From NCBI RefSeq assembly GCF_000986785.1, contig NZ_LAYY01000036.1, positions 1 to 33,344 on the forward strand: a stretch of DNA of 33,344 nt, read 5' to 3'. Both the position numbers and the translations under genes were made by a program. This document shows positions 1 through 8,460 of the stretch, in pieces (the stretch's first letter is position 1; the number at the start of each line of letters is the position of its first letter). This DNA comes from Mesobacillus campisalis (GTDB taxonomy: Bacteria > Bacillota > Bacilli > Bacillales > Cytobacillaceae). Below the pieces are notes generated by a model. That model was not told the origin of the DNA, did no database searches, and worked only from the letters and a program-made list of their open reading frames with translations.

Positions 1-42
1 AGTGCTTTTCGGGGCTGGACAGCCGCTTCCGCTTTTCTTATT
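1..42 (-). repeat. Partial Bacillaceae intergenic repeat, copy R3
   Basis: Read on the minus strand, this is the start of another copy of the repeat at 43-165: the AAGAAAAGCGGAAGCGGCT start followed by the GTCCAGCCCCGAAAAG segment. It runs off the window edge, so its length is unknown. It is nearly identical to the first 40 bases of copy R2. Confidence 0.7.
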
Positions 43-165
43 GTCCAGCTGCAGCGGCTAGCCCCTCGAGACACTTCGGTCCATCACCTGAAGGCAAAGA
101 ACGCCTTCAACTGCTGGCCCTCCAGTACTTTTCGGGGCTGGACAGCCGCTTCCGCTTTTCTTGCT
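43..165 (-). repeat. Bacillaceae intergenic repeat, copy R2
   Basis: On the minus strand this unit starts AAGAAAAGCGGAAGCGGCT and ends with CTAGCCGCTGCAGCTGGAC. Its ends are complementary (AGCGGCT and AGCCCC near the start against GGGGCT and AGCCGCT near the end), so the whole unit can fold on itself. An inner hairpin has the arms GAAGGC and GCCTTC around GTTCTTT. The same inner hairpin motif recurs at 8174-8226 and 29327-29354. From memory, repeats that begin GAAAAGCGGAAGCGCC are very common between genes in Bacillaceae. I see no coding capacity. Confidence 0.75.
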
Positions 166-313
166 GTCCAGCTGCAGCCCCCAGCGGCTAGTGGACTTCG
201 CTCGCCTCCCTGCGATAAGTCAACATCGAATCGCTACGCTCTTCGTGTTTCCTTTATCTCAGTCGCCGTGCTCCAGTCCATACGCCGCTGAACGGGGGCT
301 TCCGCTTTTCTTA
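166..313 (-). repeat. Bacillaceae intergenic repeat, copy R1, abutting the guaA stop
   Basis: On the minus strand the unit begins TAAGAAAAGCGGAAGCCCCC, where TAA is the guaA stop codon, and closes with CCGCTGGGGGCTGCAGCTGG. The AGCCCCC start pairs with the GGGGGCT end. The interior differs from copies R2 and R3, so at least two interior types share the same ends. R1, R2 and R3 are head-to-tail in the same direction as guaA. The plus-strand open frame that crosses this region is a shadow. Confidence 0.75.
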
Positions 314-1864
314 TTCCCATTCAATAGTCGCTGGCGGCTTGCTTGTGATGTCGTACACGACCCGGTTGATGTGCGGGACTTCGTTGACGATCCGGGTGGA
401 GATGATTTCGAGTATATCCCATGGAATCCTCGCCCAATCGGAGGTCATTCCGTCAATCGAGGTGACGGCCCTGATTCCGATAGTATAGTCGTATGTGCGG
501 GCATCGCCCATCACGCCAACGCTGCGGATGTCAGGGAGCACCGTGAAATATTGCCAAACTTCGCGTTCCAGCCCCGCCTTCTTGATTTCATCTCTAAGAA
601 TGGCATCAGATTCCCGGACAATTTCAAGTTTTTCTTCCGAAATTGCTCCCAGCACGCGGATGCCAAGCCCTGGTCCAGGGAACGGCTGGCGCCATACGAT
701 TTCATCCGGAATGCCAAGCTCTGTGCCAAGTGCCCTTACTTCATCCTTAAAGAGTGTATTCAGTGGCTCAATCAGCTTAAACTGCATGTCCTCAGGAAGG
801 CCGCCGACGTTGTGATGGGACTTGATCGTCTGCGCAGTAGCTGTTCCGCTTTCGATAATATCGGTGTAAAGAGTGCCCTGGGCAAGGAACTCAATTCCTT
901 CAAGCTTTGTGGCTTCATCATCAAACACATAGATGAATTCATTGCCAATGATCTTCCGCTTTCGTTCAGGATCTGATACTCCTTCCAGCTTGCTGAGGAA
1001 GCGATCCTTGGCGTCAACCTTAATGACATTCATGTTGAAGCCTTCGGAAAAAGTCTTCATGACTCCTTCCGCTTCGCCCTTGCGCAAGAGACCGTGATCC
1101 ACAAAAATGCAAGTCAGCTGATCGCCAATTGCCTTATGAATCAGCACGGCAACTACAGATGAATCTACCCCGCCGCTCAATGCGCATAAAACCTTCTTGT
1201 CGCCGACTTCCTGGCGGATTTTCTCCATCTCGATTTCAATGAAGTTTTCCATTGACCAATCGCCAGCGCATTGGCAAATGCCAAAAACAAAATTTTTCAG
1301 GAGGTCATTGCCATAAACTGAATGGCGCACTTCAGGGTGGAACTGTACAGCGTACAGACCCCGGCTTTCATCGCTCATTGCCGAAATTGGACAGGATGGG
1401 TTGACTCCATCGATTCGGAATCCTGGAGGTGCTTCCGTAACCAGGTCACCATGGCTCATCCAGACAGTCTGTTCATCTGGTGTTTCTGCGAACAGAGGGC
1501 TTTCATGCTGTAAAGTTAAAAGAGCTTTCCCGTATTCCCGGTTCTTGGCAGGCTCTACCTTTCCGCCAAAATGCATGGTCATCAGCTGCATTCCATAACA
1601 AATCCCGAGAATCGGCACGCCCAATTCAAATATCTCTTCGTCGCATCGGAACGATCCCTGATCGTAGACAGAGTTGGGTCCTCCTGAGAAGATGATCCCC
1701 TTTGGATTCATTTTTTTAATTTCTTCCGCCGTGATGGTATGGGGATGAAGCTCGCTGTACACACCAAATTCCCTGATTCTTCTGGTGATCAGCTGGTTGT
1801 ACTGACTGCCGAAGTCCAATACAACGATCATTTCCTGGTCCAGCAATTCCTCTTTCGTTGACAA
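311..1864 (-). CDS. guaA: GMP synthase (glutamine-hydrolysing)
   Basis: GuaA amidates XMP to GMP using glutamine and ATP, the last step of guanine nucleotide synthesis. The N-terminal class I glutamine amidotransferase carries the nucleophile motif GICYGMQ (Cys about residue 89 from this start) and a late HPE motif. The ATP pyrophosphatase domain has the P-loop LSGGVDSS, and the C-terminal dimerisation domain ends [11 protein letters not shown], as in other GuaA proteins. Length (about 517 aa) fits the family. I chose a TTG start at 1864 because GAGGTG sits 6 nt before it; a GTG at 1873 would overlap that ribosome binding site but is possible. A guanine riboswitch and terminator lie in the leader. 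The 3' end abuts a repeat cluster. Confidence 0.97.
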   Translation of the reverse strand: MSTKEELLDQEMIVVLDFGSQYNQLITRRIREFGVYSELHPHTITAEEIKKMNPKGIIFSGGPNSVYDQGSFRCDEEIFELGVPILGICYGMQLMTMHFGGKVEPAKNREYGKALLTLQHESPLFAETPDEQTVWMSHGDLVTEAPPGFRIDGVNPSCPISAMSDESRGLYAVQFHPEVRHSVYGNDLLKNFVFGICQCAGDWSMENFIEIEMEKIRQEVGDKKVLCALSGGVDSSVVAVLIHKAIGDQLTCIFVDHGLLRKGEAEGVMKTFSEGFNMNVIKVDAKDRFLSKLEGVSDPERKRKIIGNEFIYVFDDEATKLEGIEFLAQGTLYTDIIESGTATAQTIKSHHNVGGLPEDMQFKLIEPLNTLFKDEVRALGTELGIPDEIVWRQPFPGPGLGIRVLGAISEEKLEIVRESDAILRDEIKKAGLEREVWQYFTVLPDIRSVGVMGDARTYDYTIGIRAVTSIDGMTSDWARIPWDILEIISTRIVNEVPHINRVVYDITSKPPATIEWE

Positions 1865-1920
1865 GTCGGTCACCTCTTCTTAAAAATAAGTGCTGTTTAT
1901 CCTGTTAGTATAGCCAATGT

Positions 1921-1971
1921 AAATAAAAAAACTAGAATTCGCCTCCGAAATGTTCAAAGGCAGAATTCTAG
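1921..1971 (-). terminator. Riboswitch-controlled leader terminator of guaA
   Basis: On the minus strand a 13-bp stem (arms at 1932-1944 and 1958-1971, one bulge) is followed by a run of seven T and then ATTT at 1921-1931. It lies between the guanine aptamer and the guaA start. This is the usual expression platform of Bacillus purine riboswitches: guanine binding is expected to favour this terminator. Confidence 0.9.
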
Positions 1972-1987
1972 TCAGGAATATGCTCCG

Positions 1988-2058
1988 CCTTCATAGTCAA
2001 ATCATTTACGGTGATTTGGTAGAAACTTTCGATCCATATTATCGATGTTATACGAAGG
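1988..2058 (-). promoter_or_regulatory. Purine (guanine-type) riboswitch aptamer for guaA
   Basis: The minus strand shows the conserved purine aptamer core: a P1 strand CCTTCGTA, TATAA, ATATGG, GTTTCTACC, a CCGTAAA loop segment and GACTATGAAGG closing P1. The specificity position in the 3' GACTATG strand is C, which by established knowledge of this class gives guanine or hypoxanthine recognition; adenine aptamers have U there. P1 pairs 2051-2058 with 1988-1995. Confidence 0.95.
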
Positions 2059-2082
2059 AGTATACTATTAAATTACTAAAAC

Positions 2083-2112
2083 ATTGTACCAGTATAGTAT
2101 TTTTCTGGTCAA
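2083..2112 (-). promoter_or_regulatory. SigA-type promoter of guaA
   Basis: On the minus strand TTGACC (2107-2112) is followed after 18 nt by TACAAT (2083-2088), with a TGG extension just before the -10. Transcription would start near 2076, shortly before the aptamer. The -35 overlaps the stop codon of the transglutaminase gene, so guaA has its own promoter although it follows that operon closely. Confidence 0.7.
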
Positions 2113-4313
2113 CCTGCTTTTTTTATCATATATTCCCATGCTTCCCTTGATTTCTGCCATGTTCCTTCCGCCAGGGTCCCGCGATAGAGGAATTGTTCAT
2201 AGCAGTCTGTCAGCCTTCTCATTTCCCTGCTCGAGAAAAACTGGTCCACCTCCCAGGCATACTCGCGAAGAGTCTGGCCTGGACGCCGCCTCAGCCCATA
2301 ACGTTCCAGCTGAGCCAGCAAGGCCAAATAGGCAGCAGGGAAATGCTCATCCTTTTTCCGCAATTTAAACAGCAAAATATAGTAGAAAGGAAGCCATTTC
2401 CCCCGTTTCCAATAGGCAAGAGCGGCCGCTCCGGCAAGCAGAACGATCATCCCGAAAAACGTTTTCCAGTTATTAGCCAAAAAGGACTTCGCGCTCTTCC
2501 TCCACCCATCTTGTGAACCTGCAGCGGAGGCTGCTTCAGGCTCGAGTTCTTCCCGTTCAGGCTGAAGGGGAACAGGCGCTGCTGCCTCTTCTGTTTCTTC
2601 CGTATCTGCCGGAACCTCGGAGTTTTCCTCAGTTTGGAACACTACATTATTGGAAAAGCCCTGGGTTGGTTCAAAAGGCACCCATCCAACCTCGGGGAAA
2701 TAGACTTCTACCCAGGAGTGCGCATTGTTATTGGTCACTTCATAGACTCTTGTGCCTGATTCAAGCGTCTCCACGTACTCTCCATCCGTATATCCTTTCA
2801 CCCAGCGGGCAGGAATATCGAGAGTCCTGAGCATGACTGCCATCGAGGTGGAAAAGTTATCGCAATAGCCCCGCTTCGTCTCAAACAGGAACTGTGCGAC
2901 ATAGTCTTCATCTTCTTCCGGAATGGCGACATCAACCTGGTCATAGACAAAACCATTATTACGAAAATACTTCTCTACCGCCTGGGCTTTTTCATACCAG
3001 GTTTCAAGCCCGTCTGTCACCTCCAGGGCCAGTTCCCTGATTGCAGGAGGCAGGTCCTCGGGGAGCTGGGTATACGTATTGTGGATAGAATGAGCATACT
3101 CGTCATCATCCTCCACGGAACTATCCTGCAGGTCCTTCACCCGGAAGGCGGGCTTTTCGTATTCTACGGTATATGATGCAGGGGCTTCGGGTTCAAAATC
3201 CTTCAATGAAGTAATTTTTCCTGTCTGCCGGTTTAACCTGTAGAGGTAAAATTCATCTGTGACAATTTTTCTTACACCATGTGGGTATTGGATATGGGCA
3301 TAGTCCACTTCATTATGGACGGTACTTCTAAGCACCTCGTCTTGATTCCCGTAAAAGGACATAATTGGCGGTGGAGTTTCCCCGCTGAACTCCAGGTGGG
3401 AAGGATGTTCCCCTTTAGTGGAGACCCACCCTTTCCCGGTGTATACATCCTTTGTTTCTACCTTCCAATAATGCCTCTCTTCCACCTCTGCGGTAAATAC
3501 CAGTGAATCATCGCCAACAAACGGCCCGCCCAGGCTGGAATCATTGCTGCCATAGCCAACGCGTTTTGCTGTGCCTCCTTGTTCCGTGCCGCTTCCATCA
3601 TTCATTGACTGGATAAATGGAACGGGGTCGGGCCAAATTGGATTGGCTTTTGGCGCGGTCCACGCAATCAGGGTACTTCCAGCAATCATCACCACCAGCG
3701 GAATAATCCATTTTCTAGCGTGCAGATGGCCGGAAGGGAGCCTTTCTTTTTCAGCCAGCCGATAAAACGCCAGCAATCCAAGAATAGCGAAGCCTGCAAC
3801 AACCACTCTTAAAATGGCGGCATCCCCTTTATAGGCAGTAAACGTGTCAATCACAGTAATAAAAACAACTGTCATCAAGAAAAACAAAAGAATCCGCTTC
3901 CTGTTTAACAACCAGTAATCGATTAGATAGGTCACCAGCCAGATCAGGATGAAAAACAGCAAGGTCCTGAATGGATTGGACATCTCCGCCCACTGGCCAT
4001 TCCAGACTGCACCCAAATTTGCCTGTGCATCCTCCAGAAACAAGCCCAGCCATGAAAGATTAAACACTTGCCCTTGATAGTGGATTTTGGCGATGCTGTA
4101 CAATATGTAAATCATTTTGGCCAATGAGGCCAAAACACTCCAAACACCAAGGAACGAAAGCGAAAGGGACATAAAGACGAACCCCAGGAAAGTACCGATA
4201 TGTCCTGTTTCAGTCAGCTGCTGAACCGGCCTCAGCCACTCCCACAGGAGGACAAAACTTAACGCATATAAACTAAAGGAGGCAGTGCCCCTTTTTTTCT
4301 GCAGGTCGCTCAT
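2109..4313 (-). CDS. Membrane transglutaminase-like protein with C-terminal DUF4129-type region (YebA-like)
   Basis: This 734-aa protein starts with several membrane helices (about residues 15-210), followed by an extracytoplasmic stretch, a transglutaminase core (about 430-560), one more helix (about 605-625) and a cytosolic tail resembling DUF4129. The catalytic triad positions read Cys484 in GYCDNF, His532 in AHSWVEV and Glu548 in VPFEPT. The third residue is Asp in many relatives, so the Glu is worth noting. The start overlaps the DUF58 stop (ATGA), which implies translational coupling. The moxR-DUF58-transglutaminase trio is a recurrent bacterial operon of unclear function, possibly in envelope protein handling; B. 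subtilis has the same order before guaA. The substrate cannot be read from sequence. Confidence 0.92.
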   Translation of the reverse strand: MSDLQKKRGTASFSLYALSFVLLWEWLRPVQQLTETGHIGTFLGFVFMSLSLSFLGVWSVLASLAKMIYILYSIAKIHYQGQVFNLSWLGLFLEDAQANLGAVWNGQWAEMSNPFRTLLFFILIWLVTYLIDYWLLNRKRILLFFLMTVVFITVIDTFTAYKGDAAILRVVVAGFAILGLLAFYRLAEKERLPSGHLHARKWIIPLVVMIAGSTLIAWTAPKANPIWPDPVPFIQSMNDGSGTEQGGTAKRVGYGSNDSSLGGPFVGDDSLVFTAEVEERHYWKVETKDVYTGKGWVSTKGEHPSHLEFSGETPPPIMSFYGNQDEVLRSTVHNEVDYAHIQYPHGVRKIVTDEFYLYRLNRQTGKITSLKDFEPEAPASYTVEYEKPAFRVKDLQDSSVEDDDEYAHSIHNTYTQLPEDLPPAIRELALEVTDGLETWYEKAQAVEKYFRNNGFVYDQVDVAIPEEDEDYVAQFLFETKRGYCDNFSTSMAVMLRTLDIPARWVKGYTDGEYVETLESGTRVYEVTNNNAHSWVEVYFPEVGWVPFEPTQGFSNNVVFQTEENSEVPADTEETEEAAAPVPLQPEREELEPEAASAAGSQDGWRKSAKSFLANNWKTFFGMIVLLAGAAALAYWKRGKWLPFYYILLFKLRKKDEHFPAAYLALLAQLERYGLRRRPGQTLREYAWEVDQFFSSREMRRLTDCYEQFLYRGTLAEGTWQKSREAWEYMIKKAG

Positions 4314-5521
4314 CCACTAGTCACCTCCGAGAATGCCTCGGCAAAATGTCCTTCATGTACAGCGAAAACCCGAATCCCTCTGGAACGGGCAGCTGTTTTT
4401 AATGACAGCTCAGACCCTGAAACAGGCTCCTGGTTGTTTTTCACCAAAAATATGGTTACCGACCCATGGCCCTTTGAACTGTAAACGGCTTTATCAATTA
4501 GCCTCTCTGTCAGCTTGGCGGTTATGAGCATCAGCGTATTCTGTCTGCCGGCGAAGCTTTCCGCTGCAAGCACCTGTTCGAAAGGAACCGAGCTATCCGC
4601 TTTAATTTTTGCCAGATGGTATAGGAGTTTATGCTGTTGTTCCTCTCCGCCCCGCATCGGGAGCATCGATCGTTCACCACTGACTGTCAACAGACCAACT
4701 TCCACACCTTTTCGCAGCATCGCCCTCAGCATAGAAGCACCAAAGGTTACGACGGCTTCGAACTGCGGGACATCCTCGCAATCCATCAGCACAAGCACTT
4801 CATGGGATTGGCGCTGTTCGAATTCCTTTGTCATAAAATCGTTCCGCTTAGCTGACGCCTTCCAGTTTATCCATGAAAAGCGGTCACCCGGCTGGTATTC
4901 GCGGACTCCAACCGACATAGTCGAATCTCTCGAGATCCGCTCATTCGAACTGGCCGCCCCCTGGTCGAAGCGGTTTTCAAAAGGACGGTAAACCATTTCT
5001 TCATAGGAGGGATACACAAGGATTCTATCCTCAAGCGGCAGGACCTTTTCCCGCTCCGCCAGTCCCAGCAAATCGCCAGTCTTCAGGCGTATCCCCCGCA
5101 ACACATGCTCTCCTCTCGGGATATTTTTGACCGTATAGTCAAGAGTGAATGTCTTTCTGAAACCGGGAAAAATAAGTCTCCTCGCTTCTTTCATTCGGCT
5201 CTCCGGCAGGGAATCATCGGCCATTTCTTCCACGATTAAATAAAATAGCGGAAAAGCTGCCCCCCTTTTCAGGGTAACCCGGACTTTGACCGGTTCTCCA
5301 GCGACAAACTCCCGGTGACTAAATGTCCTCTCCCCGCTGAAGCGGCCCAAAGGATACAACGACACTCCCAATGCAAACAAGGCAAAGGGAAGAAAGCTGT
5401 AAAACAGGAACCAGCTGACGAAACCGCCCTGGAACATGGCATAGGAAAAGGCAAAGAGCATTAACACCAGCAGGAACATCAGCTTCCATATTTCCTTGAA
5501 GCGCCCAAATAAGGATCTCAT
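4310..5521 (-). CDS. DUF58 domain protein (YeaD-like)
   Basis: This 403-aa protein has two N-terminal membrane helices (about residues 12-55) and then a cytosolic part with the DUF58 signature REYQPGDRFSWINWKASAKR (about 208-227). The segment after it resembles a von Willebrand A fold (VLVLMDCEDV). DUF58 proteins are regularly encoded with MoxR ATPases, and the family is thought to work with them in assembly or maturation of other proteins. It begins 1 nt after the moxR stop and overlaps the next gene by 4 nt, so the three genes form one tightly coupled operon. The biochemical role is unknown. Confidence 0.92.
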   Translation of the reverse strand: MRSLFGRFKEIWKLMFLLVLMLFAFSYAMFQGGFVSWFLFYSFLPFALFALGVSLYPLGRFSGERTFSHREFVAGEPVKVRVTLKRGAAFPLFYLIVEEMADDSLPESRMKEARRLIFPGFRKTFTLDYTVKNIPRGEHVLRGIRLKTGDLLGLAEREKVLPLEDRILVYPSYEEMVYRPFENRFDQGAASSNERISRDSTMSVGVREYQPGDRFSWINWKASAKRNDFMTKEFEQRQSHEVLVLMDCEDVPQFEAVVTFGASMLRAMLRKGVEVGLLTVSGERSMLPMRGGEEQQHKLLYHLAKIKADSSVPFEQVLAAESFAGRQNTLMLITAKLTERLIDKAVYSSKGHGSVTIFLVKNNQEPVSGSELSLKTAARSRGIRVFAVHEGHFAEAFSEVTSG

Positions 5522-5522
5522 G

Positions 5523-6476
5523 CTACTTCACTAGCCTTTGTACTGGAACCGGAACTCTTGCAAGGACACGGTCGACCACTTCCTCTGTGCTGATTCCCTC
5601 AAAGCGCGCTTCCGATTTCAGGATGATCCGGTGGCAAAATACATAGGGAGCAAGATATTGAACATCATCGGGCAGGACATAGTCCCTTCCCTCCATAAAA
5701 GCATAAGCCTGGGAGGCTTTCATCAGGGCAATCGAACCACGAGGACTGACTCCAAGGTATACACTGGCATGGTCACGGGTCCTGGCGGCCAAATCAACAA
5801 TGTAGCGCGTGATCGATTCGTCAACAAAGACATGTTTAACCTCTTCCATCAGCTGGCGCAGCTCGGCTATGCTCACGACCGGCTCCAATTCTTCAATCGG
5901 CGCTGTCTTTTGTGCACGTCTAAGCACTTCCATTTCATCATCTATTCCAGGGTAGCCCATTTTCATTTTCAGCAGGAAACGGTCAAGCTGCGCTTCAGGC
6001 AGTGGGTATGTTCCCTCATATTCAATAGGATTCTGAGTAGCCATGACAAAAAACGGCTTGTCCAGCTTATAAGTAACCCCGTCCACCGTCACGCTATGTT
6101 CCTCCATGCCTTCAAGGAGGGCTGACTGTGTTTTGGGCGATGTCCGGTTGATTTCATCAGCCAGGATGATATTCCCGATAATCGGGCCAGGACGGAACTG
6201 GAACTCCATTTCTTTTGGATTGTAAATGGAAACACCTGTTACATCGGAGGGAAGCAGATCAGGGGTAAATTGAATTCTGCGGAACTCGGCGCTGACAGAT
6301 TTCGCTAAAGCACGAACCATCATCGTTTTTCCAACGCCAGGCACATCCTCAAGCAGAACATGCCCGCCTGAAAGGAGCGCCACTAAGCTTAGTTGGGCGA
6401 CCTCCTTCTTTCCCGTCATAACCTTTTCTATATTTTGAAGTATCTGTTCAATTGCAGGATTGGTTCGATTGCTCAT
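5523..6476 (-). CDS. MoxR-family AAA+ ATPase (YeaC-like)
   Basis: This 317-aa MoxR-type ATPase shows the Walker A motif EDVPGVGKTMMVRALA (about residues 42-57), the Walker B region ILADEINR, and the typical VMATQNPIEYEGTYPLPEAQLDRF sensor and arginine-finger region. MoxR proteins act as chaperone-like ATPases for partner proteins, often with vWA or DUF58 proteins. This is the first gene of the operon with DUF58 and the transglutaminase. A TTGGGAGGAAATTG-like ribosome binding region precedes the ATG at 6476. Length and motifs are normal for the family. Confidence 0.95.
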   Translation of the reverse strand: MSNRTNPAIEQILQNIEKVMTGKKEVAQLSLVALLSGGHVLLEDVPGVGKTMMVRALAKSVSAEFRRIQFTPDLLPSDVTGVSIYNPKEMEFQFRPGPIIGNIILADEINRTSPKTQSALLEGMEEHSVTVDGVTYKLDKPFFVMATQNPIEYEGTYPLPEAQLDRFLLKMKMGYPGIDDEMEVLRRAQKTAPIEELEPVVSIAELRQLMEEVKHVFVDESITRYIVDLAARTRDHASVYLGVSPRGSIALMKASQAYAFMEGRDYVLPDDVQYLAPYVFCHRIILKSEARFEGISTEEVVDRVLARVPVPVQRLVK

Positions 6477-6543
6477 TCAATTTCCTCCCATTTCCTTTTT
6501 ATAGCAAAGCACTAGGCAGTTTTTCCCGTAAGATACACTCTTC

Positions 6544-6549
6544 ATTATA
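6544..6549 (-). promoter_or_regulatory. Candidate -10 box of the moxR operon
   Basis: A perfect TATAAT on the minus strand lies 67 nt before the moxR start. No good -35 hexamer is seen at 16-18 nt; TTTACA is present, but 21 nt away. The call therefore rests on the -10 alone. Confidence 0.4.
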
Positions 6550-6605
6550 ACCTATATTTCCACTATTTTCTGTAAAAAACAGCTCCCTCGCTCCCTTTAA
6601 ATAAC

Positions 6606-6636
6606 AAAAAGAAAATCCCCCCTCGGGAAGATTTTC
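6606..6636 (-). terminator. Orphan terminator-like hairpin, minus strand
   Basis: The arms GAAAATC and GATTTTC (6611-6617 and 6630-6636) enclose a C-rich/G-rich inner stem. On the minus strand the hairpin is followed by TTTTTGTTATTT. On the plus strand no T run follows. No minus-strand gene is recognised upstream of it. Confidence 0.5.
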
Positions 6637-6963
6637 GTTTAGGCATAAGCAGATTTATAACAGGCTCTGATTCATGCACCGTGCAGTGGAAGGAAGACCT
6701 TGCTCATGTGCATTTTTCCTCCCAATCTTACCTAAATATTCCAAATGATTTGAAAAATCAGGAGAAAATGATTAAACGCGTTTTTGAAGGATTTCCGCCT
6801 ATTGGAGGAGTTTCCTTCGGTTCTCATAGGGAAAAGGGAAAGCGGGACACGCCGGGTGTTTTTCTTAGGCATGCAGCCGAGAATTAAGGAGGTGGAGGAT
6901 ACCGGATTTCCAAGGTTAATGGAATGATTGAATACATACTTTCAGAGAGATAGGAGCGTTTAA

Positions 6964-7584
6964 ATGAATTACATAAAGCTTTATGCAGCCGTGGCTGCCG
7001 TTATTTTTGTATTTAGTTTCTCACAGTTGAAAGTCGAGGCTTCCCAGTTATTGAGACAGGGTTCCGCAGGTTCCGATGTGACTTATATTCAATCTGTTCT
7101 CAAGAAAATGGGGTATTTCAACACAAGCACGACTGGATTTTATGGCAATGTGACGGCTAGCGCCGTGGAACAATTCCAGCGGGACTTTGGCATCCCGGCC
7201 ACAGGACAAGTCGGTCCCCAGACCACTGCCATGATTAACAATGCCGTGAGAATGGCCCATGTTGTTCACGGGGAAGCGAGAGGCGAAAATTACGAAGGGC
7301 AAGTTGCTGTGGCGGCAGTGATTTTAAACCGTGTAGAATCAAAAGAATTCCCTGACAGCATTGATCAAGTCATCTTCCAGCGCAATGCTTTCACTGCGGT
7401 CAATGACGGGCAGTACTACCTTTATCCTGATTCTTATGCCTACCATGCTGTAAAAGATGCCTTTCTTGGATGGGACCCATCCTACGGCGCCGTTTATTAC
7501 TATAATCCGGGAATCGCGACAAATCAGTGGATTTTCACTAGGACGACAATAAAAGATATCGGAAATCACCGATTTGCCTATTAA
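6964..7584 (+). CDS. SleB-family spore cortex-lytic enzyme
   Basis: This 206-aa exported protein is predicted to cut the spore cortex peptidoglycan (SleB is a lytic transglycosylase) during germination. It has a signal peptide (about residues 1-26, ending VEAS), a peptidoglycan-binding type 1 domain (about 30-92), and a Hydrolase_2/SleB catalytic domain (about 98-206) with the HGEARGE motif that carries the catalytic Glu (Glu104). A GATAGGAGCG ribosome binding site lies just before the ATG. SleB is normally encoded with YpeB, which protects it; no ypeB follows here, so this may be a paralogue of the main sleB. It is convergent with yugN. Expression in the forespore would be expected, but I could not find a convincing SigG promoter. 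Confidence 0.88.
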   Translation: MNYIKLYAAVAAVIFVFSFSQLKVEASQLLRQGSAGSDVTYIQSVLKKMGYFNTSTTGFYGNVTASAVEQFQRDFGIPATGQVGPQTTAMINNAVRMAHVVHGEARGENYEGQVAVAAVILNRVESKEFPDSIDQVIFQRNAFTAVNDGQYYLYPDSYAYHAVKDAFLGWDPSYGAVYYYNPGIATNQWIFTRTTIKDIGNHRFAY

Positions 7585-7597
7585 TTTCGGGCTAAAT

Positions 7598-7629
7598 AGA
7601 AGCTTCCAGGGCTGCAAATGGAAGCTTCT
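7598..7629. terminator. Bidirectional hairpin between sleB-like gene and yugN
   Basis: An 11-bp perfect stem (AGAAGCTTCCA and TGGAAGCTTCT, loop of 10 nt) lies between two convergent genes. The T tracts on either side are weak, so it is a likely but not strong terminator for both. Confidence 0.55.
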
Positions 7630-7668
7630 CTTCATATAGGTGCTGCTCATTGTCATCGTCCGTTCAGC

Positions 7669-8091
7669 CTATATCGTAATGATTTCAATATTGCCAAGCA
7701 ACTCGGCAATTTCCCGCTCTCCCTCTACTGCCCACTTCGATTTCTCCTGTATCGGCCCATCTTTATCGACTGGACTTTTAAATTGTTCCATGCCCGTTGT
7801 TGTGAGGACAGCGCTGTCTTCCTGATCGATGTCTGTATCGGCGATATGATTGATCACAAATGGAGTACCAAAGACCACCCTGGCGTCGTTGTCGTCCAGG
7901 TTTCCATCCGCCACATCGAACGGGACGCGCAAATAGATGGTTTCCCCGTCTTCATCAGCGAGGGTCTTATCAAACATTCCGTGGTCATAGTCCCAATTTC
8001 CGCCGATATCGAATCCATGACTCTCGAATGCATCCACTATATCGGCATATCGCGCCCCTTTTCCTTCCAGTTCTGTCTCAAGTTTTATCAT
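7669..8091 (-). CDS. yugN: YugN-like family protein
   Basis: This 140-aa acidic soluble protein begins MIKLETELEGKGARYADIVD and contains the GFDIGGNWDYDHGMFDK and YLRVPFDV segments that I associate with the YugN-like family of Bacillus. No catalytic motif or membrane segment is visible. The function of the family is not established. An AAAGGAGGGATAG ribosome binding site precedes the ATG. It stands alone, convergent with the sleB-like gene and separated from the RacA-like gene by a terminator hairpin. Confidence 0.85.
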   Translation of the reverse strand: MIKLETELEGKGARYADIVDAFESHGFDIGGNWDYDHGMFDKTLADEDGETIYLRVPFDVADGNLDDNDARVVFGTPFVINHIADTDIDQEDSAVLTTTGMEQFKSPVDKDGPIQEKSKWAVEGEREIAELLGNIEIITI

Positions 8092-8165
8092 TGTCTATCC
8101 CTCCTTTTTTCATTTCTGTTTACCCGAACATAAATCTGTTAAAACGGGAGGGAGGAGCCAGTCCC

Positions 8166-8226
8166 AAAAAACATAAGCCACTGCAGAATAGAAGGCGCTC
8201 TTTGCTTTCAATTCTGCAGTGGCTTA
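8166..8226 (-). terminator. Long hairpin terminator of the RacA-like gene, related to the intergenic repeat family
   Basis: The arms at 8174-8196 and 8204-8226 pair over 22 bp with one A/A mismatch and one wobble; the loop is GCTCTTT. On the minus strand a TGTTTTTTGG tract follows, so it can terminate transcripts from the RacA-like gene. The apical part (GGCGCTCTTTGCTTTCAATT on the plus strand) is nearly the same as 29331-29350 in the R4 repeat, so the hairpin seems derived from or related to that repeat family. Confidence 0.7.
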
Positions 8227-8421
8227 TTACCTGGCTGGGCTTATCGCCGAACAGCAAAAACAAGATTCTATTTAGTAACCCATTTAGCATTGTCGATTTT
8301 CAAACTTAATTTGTAGATATTTCTCGGGAAATTGTTGAATGATGAAAGATAATGAAACAAATTGTTGGACTTATGTTTTTGTCCATTTACATTTTTTGTA
8401 TATATCATCAACATTCGTTCA

Positions 8422-8436
8422 TATCGCCCGGCGATA
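8422..8436. promoter_or_regulatory. Palindrome TATCGCCCGGCGATA, site 1
   Basis: This is a perfect 7-1-7 palindrome, 25 bp beyond the stop of the RacA-like gene. It differs at one base from the site upstream of that gene at 9225-9239. It is probably a binding site of the adjacent MerR-type protein (inference). Confidence 0.55.
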
Positions 8437-8460
8437 CAATGGTTAGCCCTTTGGGGCCTG

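Larger units (their letters stand above)
6477..6963. other. 487-nt intergenic stretch between moxR and the sleB-like gene
   Basis: This divergent intergenic region holds the moxR -10 candidate, a minus-strand terminator-like hairpin at 6611-6636, and a very short minus-strand frame with a strong ribosome binding site at 6672-6713. A plus-strand open frame of 68 codons at 6681-6887 has no ribosome binding site and a composition unlike a protein, so I do not call it a gene. I see nothing else firm. Confidence 0.5.
8092..8460. other. 369-nt intergenic stretch upstream of yugN
   Basis: The stretch holds the yugN upstream region, a 22-bp terminator hairpin at 8174-8226, an AT-rich segment, and a perfect 15-bp palindrome at 8422-8436. 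Open frames crossing it on both strands lack ribosome binding sites and look like shadows. Confidence 0.5.

Noticed and set aside
1-310. CRISPR-like array from the repeated units
   Set aside because: Units are about 120-150 bp with paired ends and no short regular spacers; they are interspersed repeats.
161-976. 271-codon plus-strand frame across the repeats and the end of guaA
   Set aside because: It covers repeat DNA and the antisense of guaA and has no ribosome binding site.
6681-6887. Plus-strand frame of 68 codons before the sleB-like gene
   Set aside because: It starts with GTG without a ribosome binding site and has no recognisable motif.
6900-6963. SigG promoter for the sleB-like gene
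   Set aside because: A CATACTT resembling the -10 is present, but no matching -35 is found at the right distance.
7836-7846. TATCGGCGATA in yugN as a further RacA-like site
   Set aside because: Four central bases of the motif are missing and it is within coding sequence rich in GATATC/ATCG; probably chance.
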